Part shown: positions 1-7,935 of the stretch, one piece after another
How positions within the stretch are numbered: the stretch's first letter is position 1
Layout of the letters: each line of letters begins with the position of its first letter
NCBI GenBank assembly: GCA_023091735.1
Contig: JALKBU010000983.1
Location: 1-19,049 of the forward strand
Origin: Trichomonas tenax
Lineage: Eukaryota > Parabasalia > Trichomonadida > Trichomonadidae
DNA length: 19,049 nucleotides
Direction: 5' to 3'
Made by a program: the position numbers and the translations under genes
The notes under the pieces: model-generated
Told to the model about the DNA's origin: nothing
Databases searched by the model: none
Seen by the model: only the letters and a program-made list of their open reading frames with translations

Positions 1-1915
1 CATCGTTCCGAACTTTCTCATACTTGAGCTCTGAGCTGTTCATCCTCTCTGTTGCTTGATTTGCTAGATTTGTTTCCTTCGAAAGATTGCGATGGAGTTC
101 ATGTTGCTCTTTCTCGAACTTAATCTTGAGCGAGACATAATCATTTGATTTAATTGCCGATTGGTTCTTCAAATCTTCAAGAACAGCTGTTTTATCATTC
201 AAAATCTGAGTTTTTTCAGCAATTTTTTTGTTGAATTTGTCTTCTGTTTCTTTCAGCAAAATTCTCATGTGTTCCAACTCTGCTCTTGATGCTTCTAAGT
301 TCTTCTGCTCCACATCGAGGTCTGCGTGAAGATTCGAAAGATGTTTTTCATCTTTTTGCAGCTCTTGAATCTTACTTTTAGCGATCTCTGGAACTCGTGC
401 TTCGATCTCAAGTTTATGTTGATTCAAGCATTTAGTGAGTGAATCAAGTGCTGTGTATGAGAAATCATTGTATGCTAAGTCTATTACAGTGAGATTCATG
501 CAATGAGAGATTGTGTTAATAAATTCGTAAGCTGAATCATCTCTTAGTTCATTATCTCTGAAATAGACTTCAGACATTCTATCATTAGACATCAGAGCCT
601 TTGCTATTGATATTCCACCTTCGTTGCCAATAACGTTTGATGAAATATTGATGATTTCAAGATATTTGTTCTTGATAATAATTTCTGCGATTGTTTTAGC
701 TCCGTTATCACGTAATCCGCAATCGGAGAGCTCCAAGTGCTTGATTGACTCATTTATAATCAAGTAATCCTTAATTTGAGCGATGCCTTCATCTTTAAGT
801 GGATTTCCTGACAAAACAAGTTTCTTGAGATTCTTTATCGATCGAATGAACATTTCCAAAGCATAAAGTGAATCATGGCCAATTCCATTTCTCGATAAGT
901 TCAGTGATTCAAGTTGGCATCCTTGTTGCATAATAGACTCCAAACCTTTTAGGAATGTTCCATTGAGCTGATTATCTGATAAATCGATGTGACGAAGATT
1001 TGGAGCTGTCAAGATCCTGTTGCAGAGCAATTTGGAAATATTCGATGTAATACCATTCTTCGAGAGCACGAGAGTCTCAATATTACCAAAGCTTCCTTCT
1101 TTAAGCATCACATCAATTCCTTTTGAACCGAGATCATTTGATGCCATGTTCAAATAAAGAAGACTGTCGTTCTTCGTTAAACTCAGACCGATCATTCGTG
1201 CTCCTTCTGCCGTGATACTGCAGAGAGAGACATTAATTTCACCTAAGATTTTATTTTGTATTAAACATCGCGCGAGTCCTTTAGATCCTTCTGTGTCGAG
1301 TCTGTTTCTGTTTGTGCCATCAATGGCACTGAGATTTATCGAATATAAGTGATTATTATTTTGAAGAGCAGAAAAAATCGCTTTCGTGCCGGCAATATTG
1401 ATTCCTGTTGAGCGGAGATCCAAAACTATGAGATTTGTGTCTTGTTCCAGGTAGCTGGCGATTGAAAGAGCGCCTGTTTCTTGTAATAAATTCAATGATA
1501 AATCAAGAATGAGATATTGCGTTCCTATTAATAATTTTGTGAATAGGTACATGCAAGTTGATGAAAATCCGAATTTAGAGAAACTCAATGTTTTGTTTTT
1601 AACGTTAGATTGAAATTGTTCAACGAATTTGTCTTCAGCAGCATCCAATTGCTGAACTTCGAGTTCCTCGCACTTTATTCTGTACAATTGTCTTATACGT
1701 TTGTCCGAAAATCCAAGATAATTGAAGGATCTCGTTAAAGGAGAAGCAAAATTACTGCGAACTGGTGGAAGCGTGCACGCGGCGGTGTGAGGACGAGAAC
1801 CCTTGTGCGAAACGACGATTCTTTGAATTTTAGAATCAATCGTTCGTCTCTTAGAGTCTGTTAGAAATCGCTTCGTTTTTTTTAGAATTGTTCGTTTTTT
1901 AATCGATTTGACAAT
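1..1915 (-). CDS. Leucine-rich-repeat (RNase-inhibitor-like) protein with C-terminal coiled coil, 3' end outside window
   Basis: One reading frame is open from 1915 down to the window edge, about 638 codons, and the stop codon lies outside. A basic N-terminus (about residues 1-60) is followed by a short motif, GFSDKRIRQLYRIKCEEL. About a dozen leucine-rich repeats of the ribonuclease-inhibitor kind come next, with units such as LESLNLSRNGIG, LKKLVLSGNPLKDEG and LEIINISSNVIGNEG. From about position 430 to 1 the protein is a Lys/Glu-rich coiled coil. Such proteins are usually cytoplasmic scaffolds; the exact role is unknown. No signal peptide or membrane segment is visible. The oddity is the start: no in-frame ATG exists between the upstream TAA (1916-1918) and the Met at 1552, which lies inside clearly protein-like sequence. 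The N-terminus may be lost or shifted, or the copy may be a 5'-degraded pseudogene. The LRR/coiled-coil call is firm; the start is not. Confidence 0.85.
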   Translation of the reverse strand, partial: MVKSIKKRTILKKTKRFLTDSKRRTIDSKIQRIVVSHKGSRPHTAACTLPPVRSNFASPLTRSFNYLGFSDKRIRQLYRIKCEELEVQQLDAAEDKFVEQFQSNVKNKTLSFSKFGFSSTCMYLFTKLLIGTQYLILDLSLNLLQETGALSIASYLEQDTNLIVLDLRSTGINIAGTKAIFSALQNNNHLYSINLSAIDGTNRNRLDTEGSKGLARCLIQNKILGEINVSLCSITAEGARMIGLSLTKNDSLLYLNMASNDLGSKGIDVMLKEGSFGNIETLVLSKNGITSNISKLLCNRILTAPNLRHIDLSDNQLNGTFLKGLESIMQQGCQLESLNLSRNGIGHDSLYALEMFIRSIKNLKKLVLSGNPLKDEGIAQIKDYLIINESIKHLELSDCGLRDNGAKTIAEIIIKNKYLEIINISSNVIGNEGGISIAKALMSNDRMSEVYFRDNELRDDSAYEFINTISHCMNLTVIDLAYNDFSYTALDSLTKCLNQHKLEIEARVPEIAKSKIQELQKDEKHLSNLHADLDVEQKNLEASRAELEHMRILLKETEDKFNKKIAEKTQILNDKTAVLEDLKNQSAIKSNDYVSLKIKFEKEQHELHRNLSKETNLANQATERMNSSELKYEKVRND

Positions 1916-2313
1916 TTACGTGTCAAATATTTTGTTTTAAGCTATCTGGTGATATATATTAAAACCAAAGCTCATTGTTTCCACAATGATCTTTATTTCA
2001 TGAATAAAACAGATTTATATATTATTTTATGTATTATAGCATAATAAATCTAAAATTATTCAACATTTTCAAAAAAAATTATTATTTTGCTTGAATATTT
2101 AGGATTAAAACGACCACATTGCAGATAATAATATTTTAAGCAGATATATGGTCAAATAAGGGAGATAATTGCCTACTTTAGATGAAAGAATAAATATGAC
2201 ATGTAAAATAATACATTGTCATGTAATTTTCACTTTTGATGAATTGAGTATTGTAAAGTTTGAATCATTTGACATGATAAAATTTGGATAAATTCTGTCA
2301 CTTTCGCTAAAAA
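1916..2313. other. Intergenic, AT-rich; divergent upstream region
   Basis: This spacer separates the minus-strand LRR gene from the plus-strand malate dehydrogenase remnant. I see no ORF of note and no RNA gene. It holds TGACATGTAAAATAA at 2197-2211, followed closely by TGTCATGTAA, the same motif family found at 7850-7877 and 12907-12990. Its right end carries the Inr-like site annotated separately. Confidence 0.6.
2298..2305 (+). promoter_or_regulatory. Inr-like element upstream of the malate dehydrogenase remnant
   Basis: TCACTTTC lies 8 bp before the ATG at 2314. It fits the trichomonad initiator consensus TCAYWWY, which is known to sit within about 20 bp of start codons in Trichomonas vaginalis. 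The pseudogene therefore appears to keep its core promoter. Function is inferred from motif and position only. Confidence 0.5.
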
Positions 2314-2726
2314 ATGAGTGAACCAGCTCGCATCCTTTTGGTTGGTGCTACTGGCGCAATTGGATACAACCTCTCACATTGGATCGCCAATGGTGCCCTT
2401 TATGGAGACAGACACGTTATTCTTCATCTTTTTGGTCGCAACCAGAATTAATTAACTGCAATAACAATGGAACTCCAAGATTGTGTATTCCCTCTTCTTG
2501 ATGGAGCCATTGCGACAACATCCCTGTGCCTGAAAGCAATCCATATGGAATCAAGCCAGGAATCGTATATTCATTCCCATGCACAGTCGACAAAGAAGGT
2601 GTAGTTCACATTGTGGAAAATCTCTTAGTCAATGACTGGCTTCGCCAGAAATTGGACCTCTTGGAAGCAGATCTTGTCAATGAGTTGAAATTCGCTTTCG
2701 TATGCATTGAGAAGGCATCTCAGTAA
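2314..2726 (+). pseudogene. Cytosolic malate dehydrogenase (MDH/LDH family) pseudogene, internally deleted
   Basis: The first 47 codons encode a typical cytosolic MDH start with the NAD-binding glycine motif (GATGAIGYNLSHW) and the segment ALYGDRHVILHL. An in-frame TAA follows at 2449-2451. The same frame then resumes as LTAITMELQDCVFP, another conserved MDH segment. At about 2518-2525 the homology jumps, in a different frame, straight to the C-terminal part (PVPESNPYGIKPGIVYSFP, then VNDWLRQKLDLLEADL), which runs to a TAA at 2724-2726. Roughly 200 residues of a family protein of about 330 are missing. These include the catalytic Asp/His pair and the substrate-binding arginines. With a stop, a deletion and a frame change it cannot make an active enzyme. 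Its residues look closest to the trichomonad MDH/LDH group, from family knowledge. The Inr-like promoter remains, so transcription is possible. Confidence 0.9.
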
Positions 2727-2993
2727 AATATTCTATTTGATTTTTTATCTTCTTTGATGTCTAACAAAATACATTATAAAAATCAATCCAAAATAAAGTT
2801 CTGGTAGTTATTTTATGATATACAACTTCAAAATCAATAATAGATATTGAATAAATCAATTTTTGAAATAAAATTTAGATTATTTATTATAAAAATGATC
2901 ACATGGAAGTAGATAATATGCCTATGGAGTTTAGATGTCAAAAAAATTACCCCTTTTATTTTTTGAAAGCCCCTAAATAATCATAATTTTTCC

Positions 2994-3218
2994 ATGACTT
3001 CAGTGACATATTATTATTCGTTGAATGGCGTTCAGACGGTTCGCGTCACAGAGACTGATAGAAACCAGAGCCTTAAGAAATTCGACCTTCCTCAAACAAT
3101 TGGTGAAAAAGAACCAATATCTTTTGGAAATTGGCCTTCAGAACCTGCGGAATTAGAAGAAGCAAATCTCGACGAACTTCAGAACTGTGTTTTCAAAACA
3201 AATGATAAAATTATCTAA
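2994..3218 (+). CDS. Small hypothetical protein, 74 aa
   Basis: This ATG-initiated ORF is acidic and hydrophilic, with no signal peptide, membrane helix or recognised motif. The composition looks protein-like: a tyrosine cluster near the start, a FDLPQTIGEKEPISFGNWP stretch, and an acidic ELEEANLDEL segment. An Inr-like TCATAAT (2981-2987) lies 6 bp upstream of the ATG, the spacing expected for trichomonad leaders. It sits between the malate dehydrogenase remnant and the 3' end of the convergent helicase gene. I do not recognise a family. It could be a small gene, a terminal fragment of a larger decayed gene, or chance. Confidence 0.4.
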   Translation: MTSVTYYYSLNGVQTVRVTETDRNQSLKKFDLPQTIGEKEPISFGNWPSEPAELEEANLDELQNCVFKTNDKII

Positions 3219-3463
3219 ATTCCTCAAATTCATATTCGTTTTCAATGAATTTAGACTTAAGCCAACATTTCCTTATTACCTTTTAAGGCCAAATTTACAT
3301 TCTCAAAGTTAAATCTGAAAATATATATAAAAAAAATGAAATATGGTAAGAGAAGATCAAGGGTGTTGTTGCATATGATTGTTGTATTGATGTAAAATAA
3401 AAAAAAGAAAATACCTGAAAAGTAGAAATCTTATTTATTTATCGAAGCTGATAATAGCTGTAT

Positions 3464-4738
3464 TTATTTCTTATCGAACTGAGAGTTTGCATCCTTAACA
3501 AGCTCGGCGATATCTGCTGGGAGTTCGCTGATCTGAGTCTGATATATTCTTTCAATATCCTTAATTGTGGCCAAATCACTGTTGTCGCAGATGTTAATGG
3601 CAATGCCCTTTCTACCATATCTGCCGGAACGACCAATACGATGCAAGTAGTTCTCAGGAGAATTTGGTAACTCGAAGTTGATGACAAGTGTAATCTGCTG
3701 GACATCGATACCACGAGCCAAAAGATCTGTGGAAACTAAAGCACGTGTGTTGCCTGTTCTAAATTGGTGCATAATTCTATCACGCTCGGCCTGTTCCATA
3801 CCACCGTGGATAGCGGAGATATTGAACTCTGCTGCTTCGAAGTTCTTCTGGAGATACTCGACAGTCTCCTTTGAATTTGCGAAAATAACAGCCTTTTGAA
3901 TAGAAAGAGAGCCATAAATATCGAGCAATGTTGGGAACTTGTTAATGCTTGCCTCAACATCAACGTAGAACTGCTTGATACCCTCTAGTGTCAATGCCTC
4001 AGCCTTGACAAGGATTCTAACAGGGTCTGTCATGAAATTATCTATAATTGTAAGAATTTCTGTTGGGAATGTAGCAGAGAAGAGCAAGAACTGAACATCC
4101 TTGTGGAGATATTCGAAAATTTGCTGAATTTGTATGATGAAGCCCTCGCCAAGCATCTCATCAGCCTCATCAATGCATGCGATCTGTATATTCTCGCAGC
4201 GGAGGTAGCCCTTCTCGATAAGGTCGAGTGCGCGGCCTGGTGTCGAGACTGCGATGTGTGGGCACTCCTGTGCCTTCGCCATGTCATCGGAGACACGGTT
4301 TCCACCCTTGAAGAGCTCAACCCTGAGGTCAGCCATCTTAGATCCGATTTCAACAAAGAAATAGTAGATCTGTGTGGCGAGCTCTCTTGTTGGTGCGAGA
4401 ACTAAAGCCTGTGTAGTGCGAACTGAAGTGGTGATTCTATTTAAGATACCGATAGCGAAGGCGCCGGTCTTACCAGTGCCAGATTGTGCCTGAGCGATAA
4501 CGCAGCGATTCTCTAAGATTGGTTTGATGGCGAGCGACTGAATATCTGAAGGGCCTCTGAAGCCATAGTTGTAAACACCCCTCAATAATAATGGATTGAG
4601 GCCCATTGAGTCGAAATCGTCAATTCTCTCGAACCAGTTTGCTTCGAAAGTTTCTACGTCAGGTTGGGGGGCGTATCTCCCATGGGAGGAATGATAGGAG
4701 CCCCTTCCACCTCTACGTGGTCCACCACGGCGGTACAT
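3464..4738 (-). CDS. DEAD-box ATP-dependent RNA helicase, eIF4A-like
   Basis: A 424-residue protein with the full DEAD-box set in order. The Q motif is near residues 43-67, motif I AQSGTGKT at 84-91, Ia PTRELA at 116-121, and Ib TPGR at 166-169. Motif II DEAD is at 190-193, III SAT at 221-223, V STDLLARGID around 336-345, and VI HRIGRSGR at 366-373. The two RecA-like domains and the end of the protein match the eIF4A/eIF4AIII/FAL1 group. It would use ATP to unwind mRNA leaders in the translation-initiation complex or to clamp RNA in an exon-junction-like complex; sequence alone does not decide which. The N-terminus (residues 1-22) is rich in Arg-Gly, which is unusual for plain eIF4A. The minus strand just before the ATG carries GGCACTTTTTTTT, an Inr-like site with one mismatch. 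The gene is monocistronic and convergent with the small ORF at 2994. Confidence 0.95.
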   Translation of the reverse strand: MYRRGGPRRGGRGSYHSSHGRYAPQPDVETFEANWFERIDDFDSMGLNPLLLRGVYNYGFRGPSDIQSLAIKPILENRCVIAQAQSGTGKTGAFAIGILNRITTSVRTTQALVLAPTRELATQIYYFFVEIGSKMADLRVELFKGGNRVSDDMAKAQECPHIAVSTPGRALDLIEKGYLRCENIQIACIDEADEMLGEGFIIQIQQIFEYLHKDVQFLLFSATFPTEILTIIDNFMTDPVRILVKAEALTLEGIKQFYVDVEASINKFPTLLDIYGSLSIQKAVIFANSKETVEYLQKNFEAAEFNISAIHGGMEQAERDRIMHQFRTGNTRALVSTDLLARGIDVQQITLVINFELPNSPENYLHRIGRSGRYGRKGIAINICDNSDLATIKDIERIYQTQISELPADIAELVKDANSQFDKK

Positions 4739-5401
4739 CCAAAAAAAAGTGCCGCCTTTTGTAAATTTTTTTTAAGAAACGGTCAATTTTTTATTATGTG
4801 ATAATCGGTCGCTCAATTTGGAGCTGCATTATAAGAGATTGGGCTGAATGACAGTTATTACCGCAAAAATGTGTCTAAAATAGAGAAAATTTGTGCTTTA
4901 TGTTGACAAAATGAGGTCAAGTCACTGAGGATTTGTTATGCACATGGTATTTTGAAATCATTTCCCGCGAAGATTTTGTCCAACCAACTAATTTGATAAA
5001 TTTGCAAATATTGCGTTACGAGATTGAACGAATTCATAGATATAGCCATATTCCACTCAAGCTGCTGTTGGCAGCAAACAAGATACAAAACTCATGTCTT
5101 ACAAAAATATTCGAGTTAATAAAGACATAAAATTTCCATTTACAACATTGCTTTCGGAGTGCCTGTTGTCAGTATAATAGAATATATGAATTACAGCATC
5201 GAAAGACAAAAATAGAAATTTCGAAAATATATTTTATTATTTAAGCTCCAACGCACTATGCATCAATGATCCCATCTATCGAAATTGATTCCCATAAGTT
5301 ATATAGATATTATCCTTTAATATTTTGAAATTCAAAATATTATATATCATGGCTGAATCAAAAGCCGTGAGTGTAAATAATTTTAACATACCATGAACAA
5401 T
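4739..5401. other. Intergenic, 5' of the helicase and 3' of the FKBP gene
   Basis: AT-rich with no convincing gene. An open stretch around 4933-5130 has no ATG at its beginning (its first codon is TTG) and no recognisable motif. The left edge contains the helicase promoter region, with GTGCCGCC next to an A-run on the plus strand. I see no RNA gene or long repeat. Confidence 0.5.
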
Positions 5402-6247
5402 TCAAAAGATCTTCTTTCCAGCCATCTTCTTAAAAACATTCTTTTCCGCCTCCTTCATCTCCTGACGAACCTTTTCGATATCCTTCCTACGTGAAGCGAA
5501 AACTGGATCATTGTTGGATAATTCTAAGCCTTTCTTTAACCATTCTTCAGCTTCATCGAGTCGGCCAAGGTGGATGAGGGCATCGAGCTTTCTCAATATG
5601 CAGCGCTGGTTTGTCTTATCCTTTTGCAAAATTCTCTCAGCGTTGTGCATTGATTCTCCCCATTTGCCCATTTTAGAGTAAACAGTCGAAAGATTCGAGC
5701 GGAACTTGTCAAAGAGTGGATTGAGGTCTTCTCCAGTGTGGCATTGAAGGATTGTGCAGCACTCATGATACAAAACTGAAGCTTCTTCATAGCGTCCTTC
5801 GCGATATGCATCACTAGCCTTCTTGTTGACCTCTTCTGCCTGTCTTATCGCCTCATCCTTCGGCATATCTTCGAGAATGTAAAGTAAATCGAGTTCTAAA
5901 ATGAGATTTGCATTTGGTGGGACCTTAAATGCTGTGGATCCTGTCTCACCGAAAGCCAGTGATGAGTCTACCTTAATTTCAGCGCGCTCACCGCCAACCA
6001 TGTTTGTTGCGATAATATCGAAAGCTTTGATTTCACAGGATCCAACGACAAAATCGTATGGCTTTCCTTCATCTCTTGTGTTGTAGAGTTTTGTGCCATC
6101 ATCAAGAGACATCATAAAATGGGCCGCGACTTTCTGGCATTTGCGTGGCTTTGCACCTTTTCCATGCCTCACTGTGCACTTCATCAGTTTTCCATCGCCA
6201 GTGAGGTCGGCCCATTGCCTGTTTTCGACTGTTTCACCTTGGAACAT
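5402..6247 (-). CDS. FKBP-type peptidyl-prolyl isomerase domain plus TPR co-chaperone
   Basis: A 281-residue protein. Residues 36-124 form an FKBP fold (HFMMSLDDGTKL, YDFVVG, LAFGETG, VPPNANLILELDLL). Residues 133-250 form three TPR-like helix pairs, followed by a charged tail ending KKIF. This layout is that of FKBP52/FKBP38/AIP-like proteins, which bind Hsp90 or Hsp70 tails in the cytosol. Aligned by eye with FKBP12, many pocket residues differ: Y26 to F, F36-D37 to L-Y, W59 to F with a one-residue deletion nearby, Y82 to F, H87 to S and F99 to L. Isomerase activity is therefore doubtful. In the TPR carboxylate clamp the TPR1 Lys and Asn appear changed to Asn and Ser, while the TPR2 Asn and TPR3 Arg remain. 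A chaperone-adaptor role is likelier than catalysis. The start is the first ATG after upstream stops. Confidence 0.9.
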   Translation of the reverse strand: MFQGETVENRQWADLTGDGKLMKCTVRHGKGAKPRKCQKVAAHFMMSLDDGTKLYNTRDEGKPYDFVVGSCEIKAFDIIATNMVGGERAEIKVDSSLAFGETGSTAFKVPPNANLILELDLLYILEDMPKDEAIRQAEEVNKKASDAYREGRYEEASVLYHECCTILQCHTGEDLNPLFDKFRSNLSTVYSKMGKWGESMHNAERILQKDKTNQRCILRKLDALIHLGRLDEAEEWLKKGLELSNNDPVFASRRKDIEKVRQEMKEAEKNVFKKMAGKKIF

Positions 6248-6880
6248 TGAAAATAAATAGCCGGAAGTTTCAATTTTACAAAAAATGCCATCAGAATTAG
6301 AAATTTTTGTTATATTTTGGATTTCTGTATATAATTTTTTAATGGATTTTGATTTTTGTCATTAATAACAAAATTTGATATTGATATTATCATTTTTATA
6401 CTTTTTTACTATGATAATTATGTTTTTATATTCCTCCTCTTTAATATACTACGTTATCAATGGTTTTTATCATTCCGAATTTGAAAGTTGACCACCAATA
6501 TTTTAAAAAGCACTCATCTTGTAAATATAATATCTGCAGATCCGGGGGAATAGAATGAACTGTGTTTCATTCTTCAAAAATTTATATATAAAAATATACC
6601 ATATGCTTTTGAGAATGATGCTTGTCATTTGAAAAACACGATTGAAGCATTATTTTAATAAAATCTGATATGAATGTCTACACGTTTTTCCTTAAATAAA
6701 TTTAAAAATCGAAACAACTTTTTAGAATTTAATGATAAATTGATATTATGACTATTTTATATCAAAATTTTCTATTTATTTTTGTGAAATTATTATTATT
6801 TGTTAAAATATTGAATTTTAGGAAAAATTAATCAAAAATCATGAATAATTTCTAAAAAGTGCCGTATAAAATTACTTCGA
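6248..6880. other. Intergenic, divergent promoter region
   Basis: A very AT-rich spacer between the FKBP gene (minus) and the coiled-coil gene (plus). It should contain both promoters. The only distinct site is AAAAAGTGCCG at 6855-6865, 15 bp before the ATG at 6881; its complement matches the CGGCACTTTTT next to the helicase start. No gene or repeat was recognised. Confidence 0.5.
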
Positions 6881-7423
6881 ATGACGGAAACAATCGATTG
6901 GAAGCAGAAATATGAAGAAATGGAAAAGAATTACAAAGATTTAGTCTCAGTGCGCATTGATAGCGTGGCTGGAGATATCGACGACTTAAATACAAAAATA
7001 CAAGAACATTCAAAAGTTAATGAAGATACAAGGAAGGAAATTGAAATTGAAATAGAGCGAATTAAATCAAAAATACGCGAAGCAAAGAAAATGCAAGAAG
7101 AAATCAGACAATTATATCAAAAAACGGAAGAATCAAAGAAAACAATACGTCTTGCTGATGAAGTTCTCGGCGTTCTCGTTGAGTATAAGGAATTTGATAT
7201 AAGAATGCCCGAAGAACACGTTTATTATATAACAATTCCACATTCTGAAGGCAGAATAGTGTTTAAATTAGAAGGAAATAGAGAGATAATTTACACCCCA
7301 ATAGAAGGTTTGGAGCATTCTCCAAACCAACAGTTAATTGGTTCAGTTGTATTAGATTTTAGCCAACTGAAGAAGTTGTGTCAAAAGGTTCTAGAAGCAG
7401 TTCCACGCACACCAAGTGATTAA
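6881..7423 (+). CDS. Coiled-coil protein with Csm1/Spc25-like C-terminal globular domain (putative kinetochore component)
   Basis: A 180-residue protein. Residues about 7-95 are a long Lys/Glu-rich coiled coil. Residues about 95-172 form a small alpha/beta domain with the pattern VLGVLVEYKEF, YYITIP, GRIVFKLEG, IIYTPIE, then a final amphipathic helix FSQLKKLCQKVLEAV. This layout and order resemble the RWD-type kinetochore proteins Csm1/Pcs1 (monopolin), with Spc24/Spc25 as alternatives. Those proteins dimerise through the coil and bind partners through the globular end. The likeness is a pattern judgement, not a match to a named gene. No signal or membrane segment is present. The start is the only reasonable ATG, 15 bp after AAAAAGTGCCG. 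A palindromic element starts 2 bp after the stop codon. Confidence 0.6.
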   Translation: MTETIDWKQKYEEMEKNYKDLVSVRIDSVAGDIDDLNTKIQEHSKVNEDTRKEIEIEIERIKSKIREAKKMQEEIRQLYQKTEESKKTIRLADEVLGVLVEYKEFDIRMPEEHVYYITIPHSEGRIVFKLEGNREIIYTPIEGLEHSPNQQLIGSVVLDFSQLKKLCQKVLEAVPRTPSD

Positions 7424-7425
7424 TG

Positions 7426-7531
7426 TAAACTACATTTTTAATCTAGGTACTCCTCTCAATTTTTTCAAGGGGGCTCCCTCGATATTGTGAGGAACACGCC
7501 CGTAGAGTATCTAGATTAAAAATGTAGTTTA
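7426..7531. repeat. Palindromic MITE-like element with long terminal inverted repeats
   Basis: The arms at 7427-7446 and 7511-7530 are perfect 20-bp inverted repeats (AAACTACATTTTTAATCTAG). The match extends to 26 bp with one mismatch (7427-7452 with 7505-7530) and gains one outer T:A pair. Inside, CCTCTCAAT and ATTGTGAGG could also pair. The whole unit starts and ends with TA, as expected if a mariner-type transposase duplicated a TA target. There is no coding capacity. It lies 2 bp after the stop of the coiled-coil gene, so it will be in that transcript's 3' end. Confidence 0.8.
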
Positions 7532-7935
7532 TTCTCTGACTAATTATTGATTTTTGTAAATAATATGTTCATCTATTCTTATATCTCTTCAATTTCAAAC
7601 ACACAACACTATATACATTCATCCATGCACTCTACATATCATATATGCAATATAGCATATTAAAAAAATATCTCAAGATTTTGAAATGAGCCAAATGGTT
7701 TATAAGATAAATAGACATGGAATAGGTGATTATAAATATACATACACAATCAATATTTATGAAATAATATTTGAAATGTGTTCATAAAAAAACATTTTTT
7801 TGATGAAATAGAATCTATATGACCAATTAAACAGTGTGAAAAAGAACAAACTTTACATGACAAATATGCCATGTAAAACAACAGAGTTTTTGCCAAAATA
7901 GGTAAAACGTGACAATAAAACGATAGGAATACGAA
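7532..7935. other. Intergenic, upstream of the eIF4E-like gene
   Basis: AT-rich, with no ATG-initiated gene. It carries the palindromic pair TTTACATG and CATGTAAA at 7852-7877, related to the motif cluster at 12907-12990, and AAAACGTGACA near 7903-7914, close to the next ATG. Confidence 0.5.

Noticed and set aside
1861..1880. CTAACAG word as an intron 3' end for the LRR gene
   Set aside because: It does not match the trichomonad ACTAACACACAG signal and no GTAYGT donor with an ATG exon lies upstream.
4933..5130. 65-codon open frame upstream of the helicase
   Set aside because: It begins with TTG rather than ATG and shows no motif; the neighbouring TCACT word is too common to count as a promoter here.
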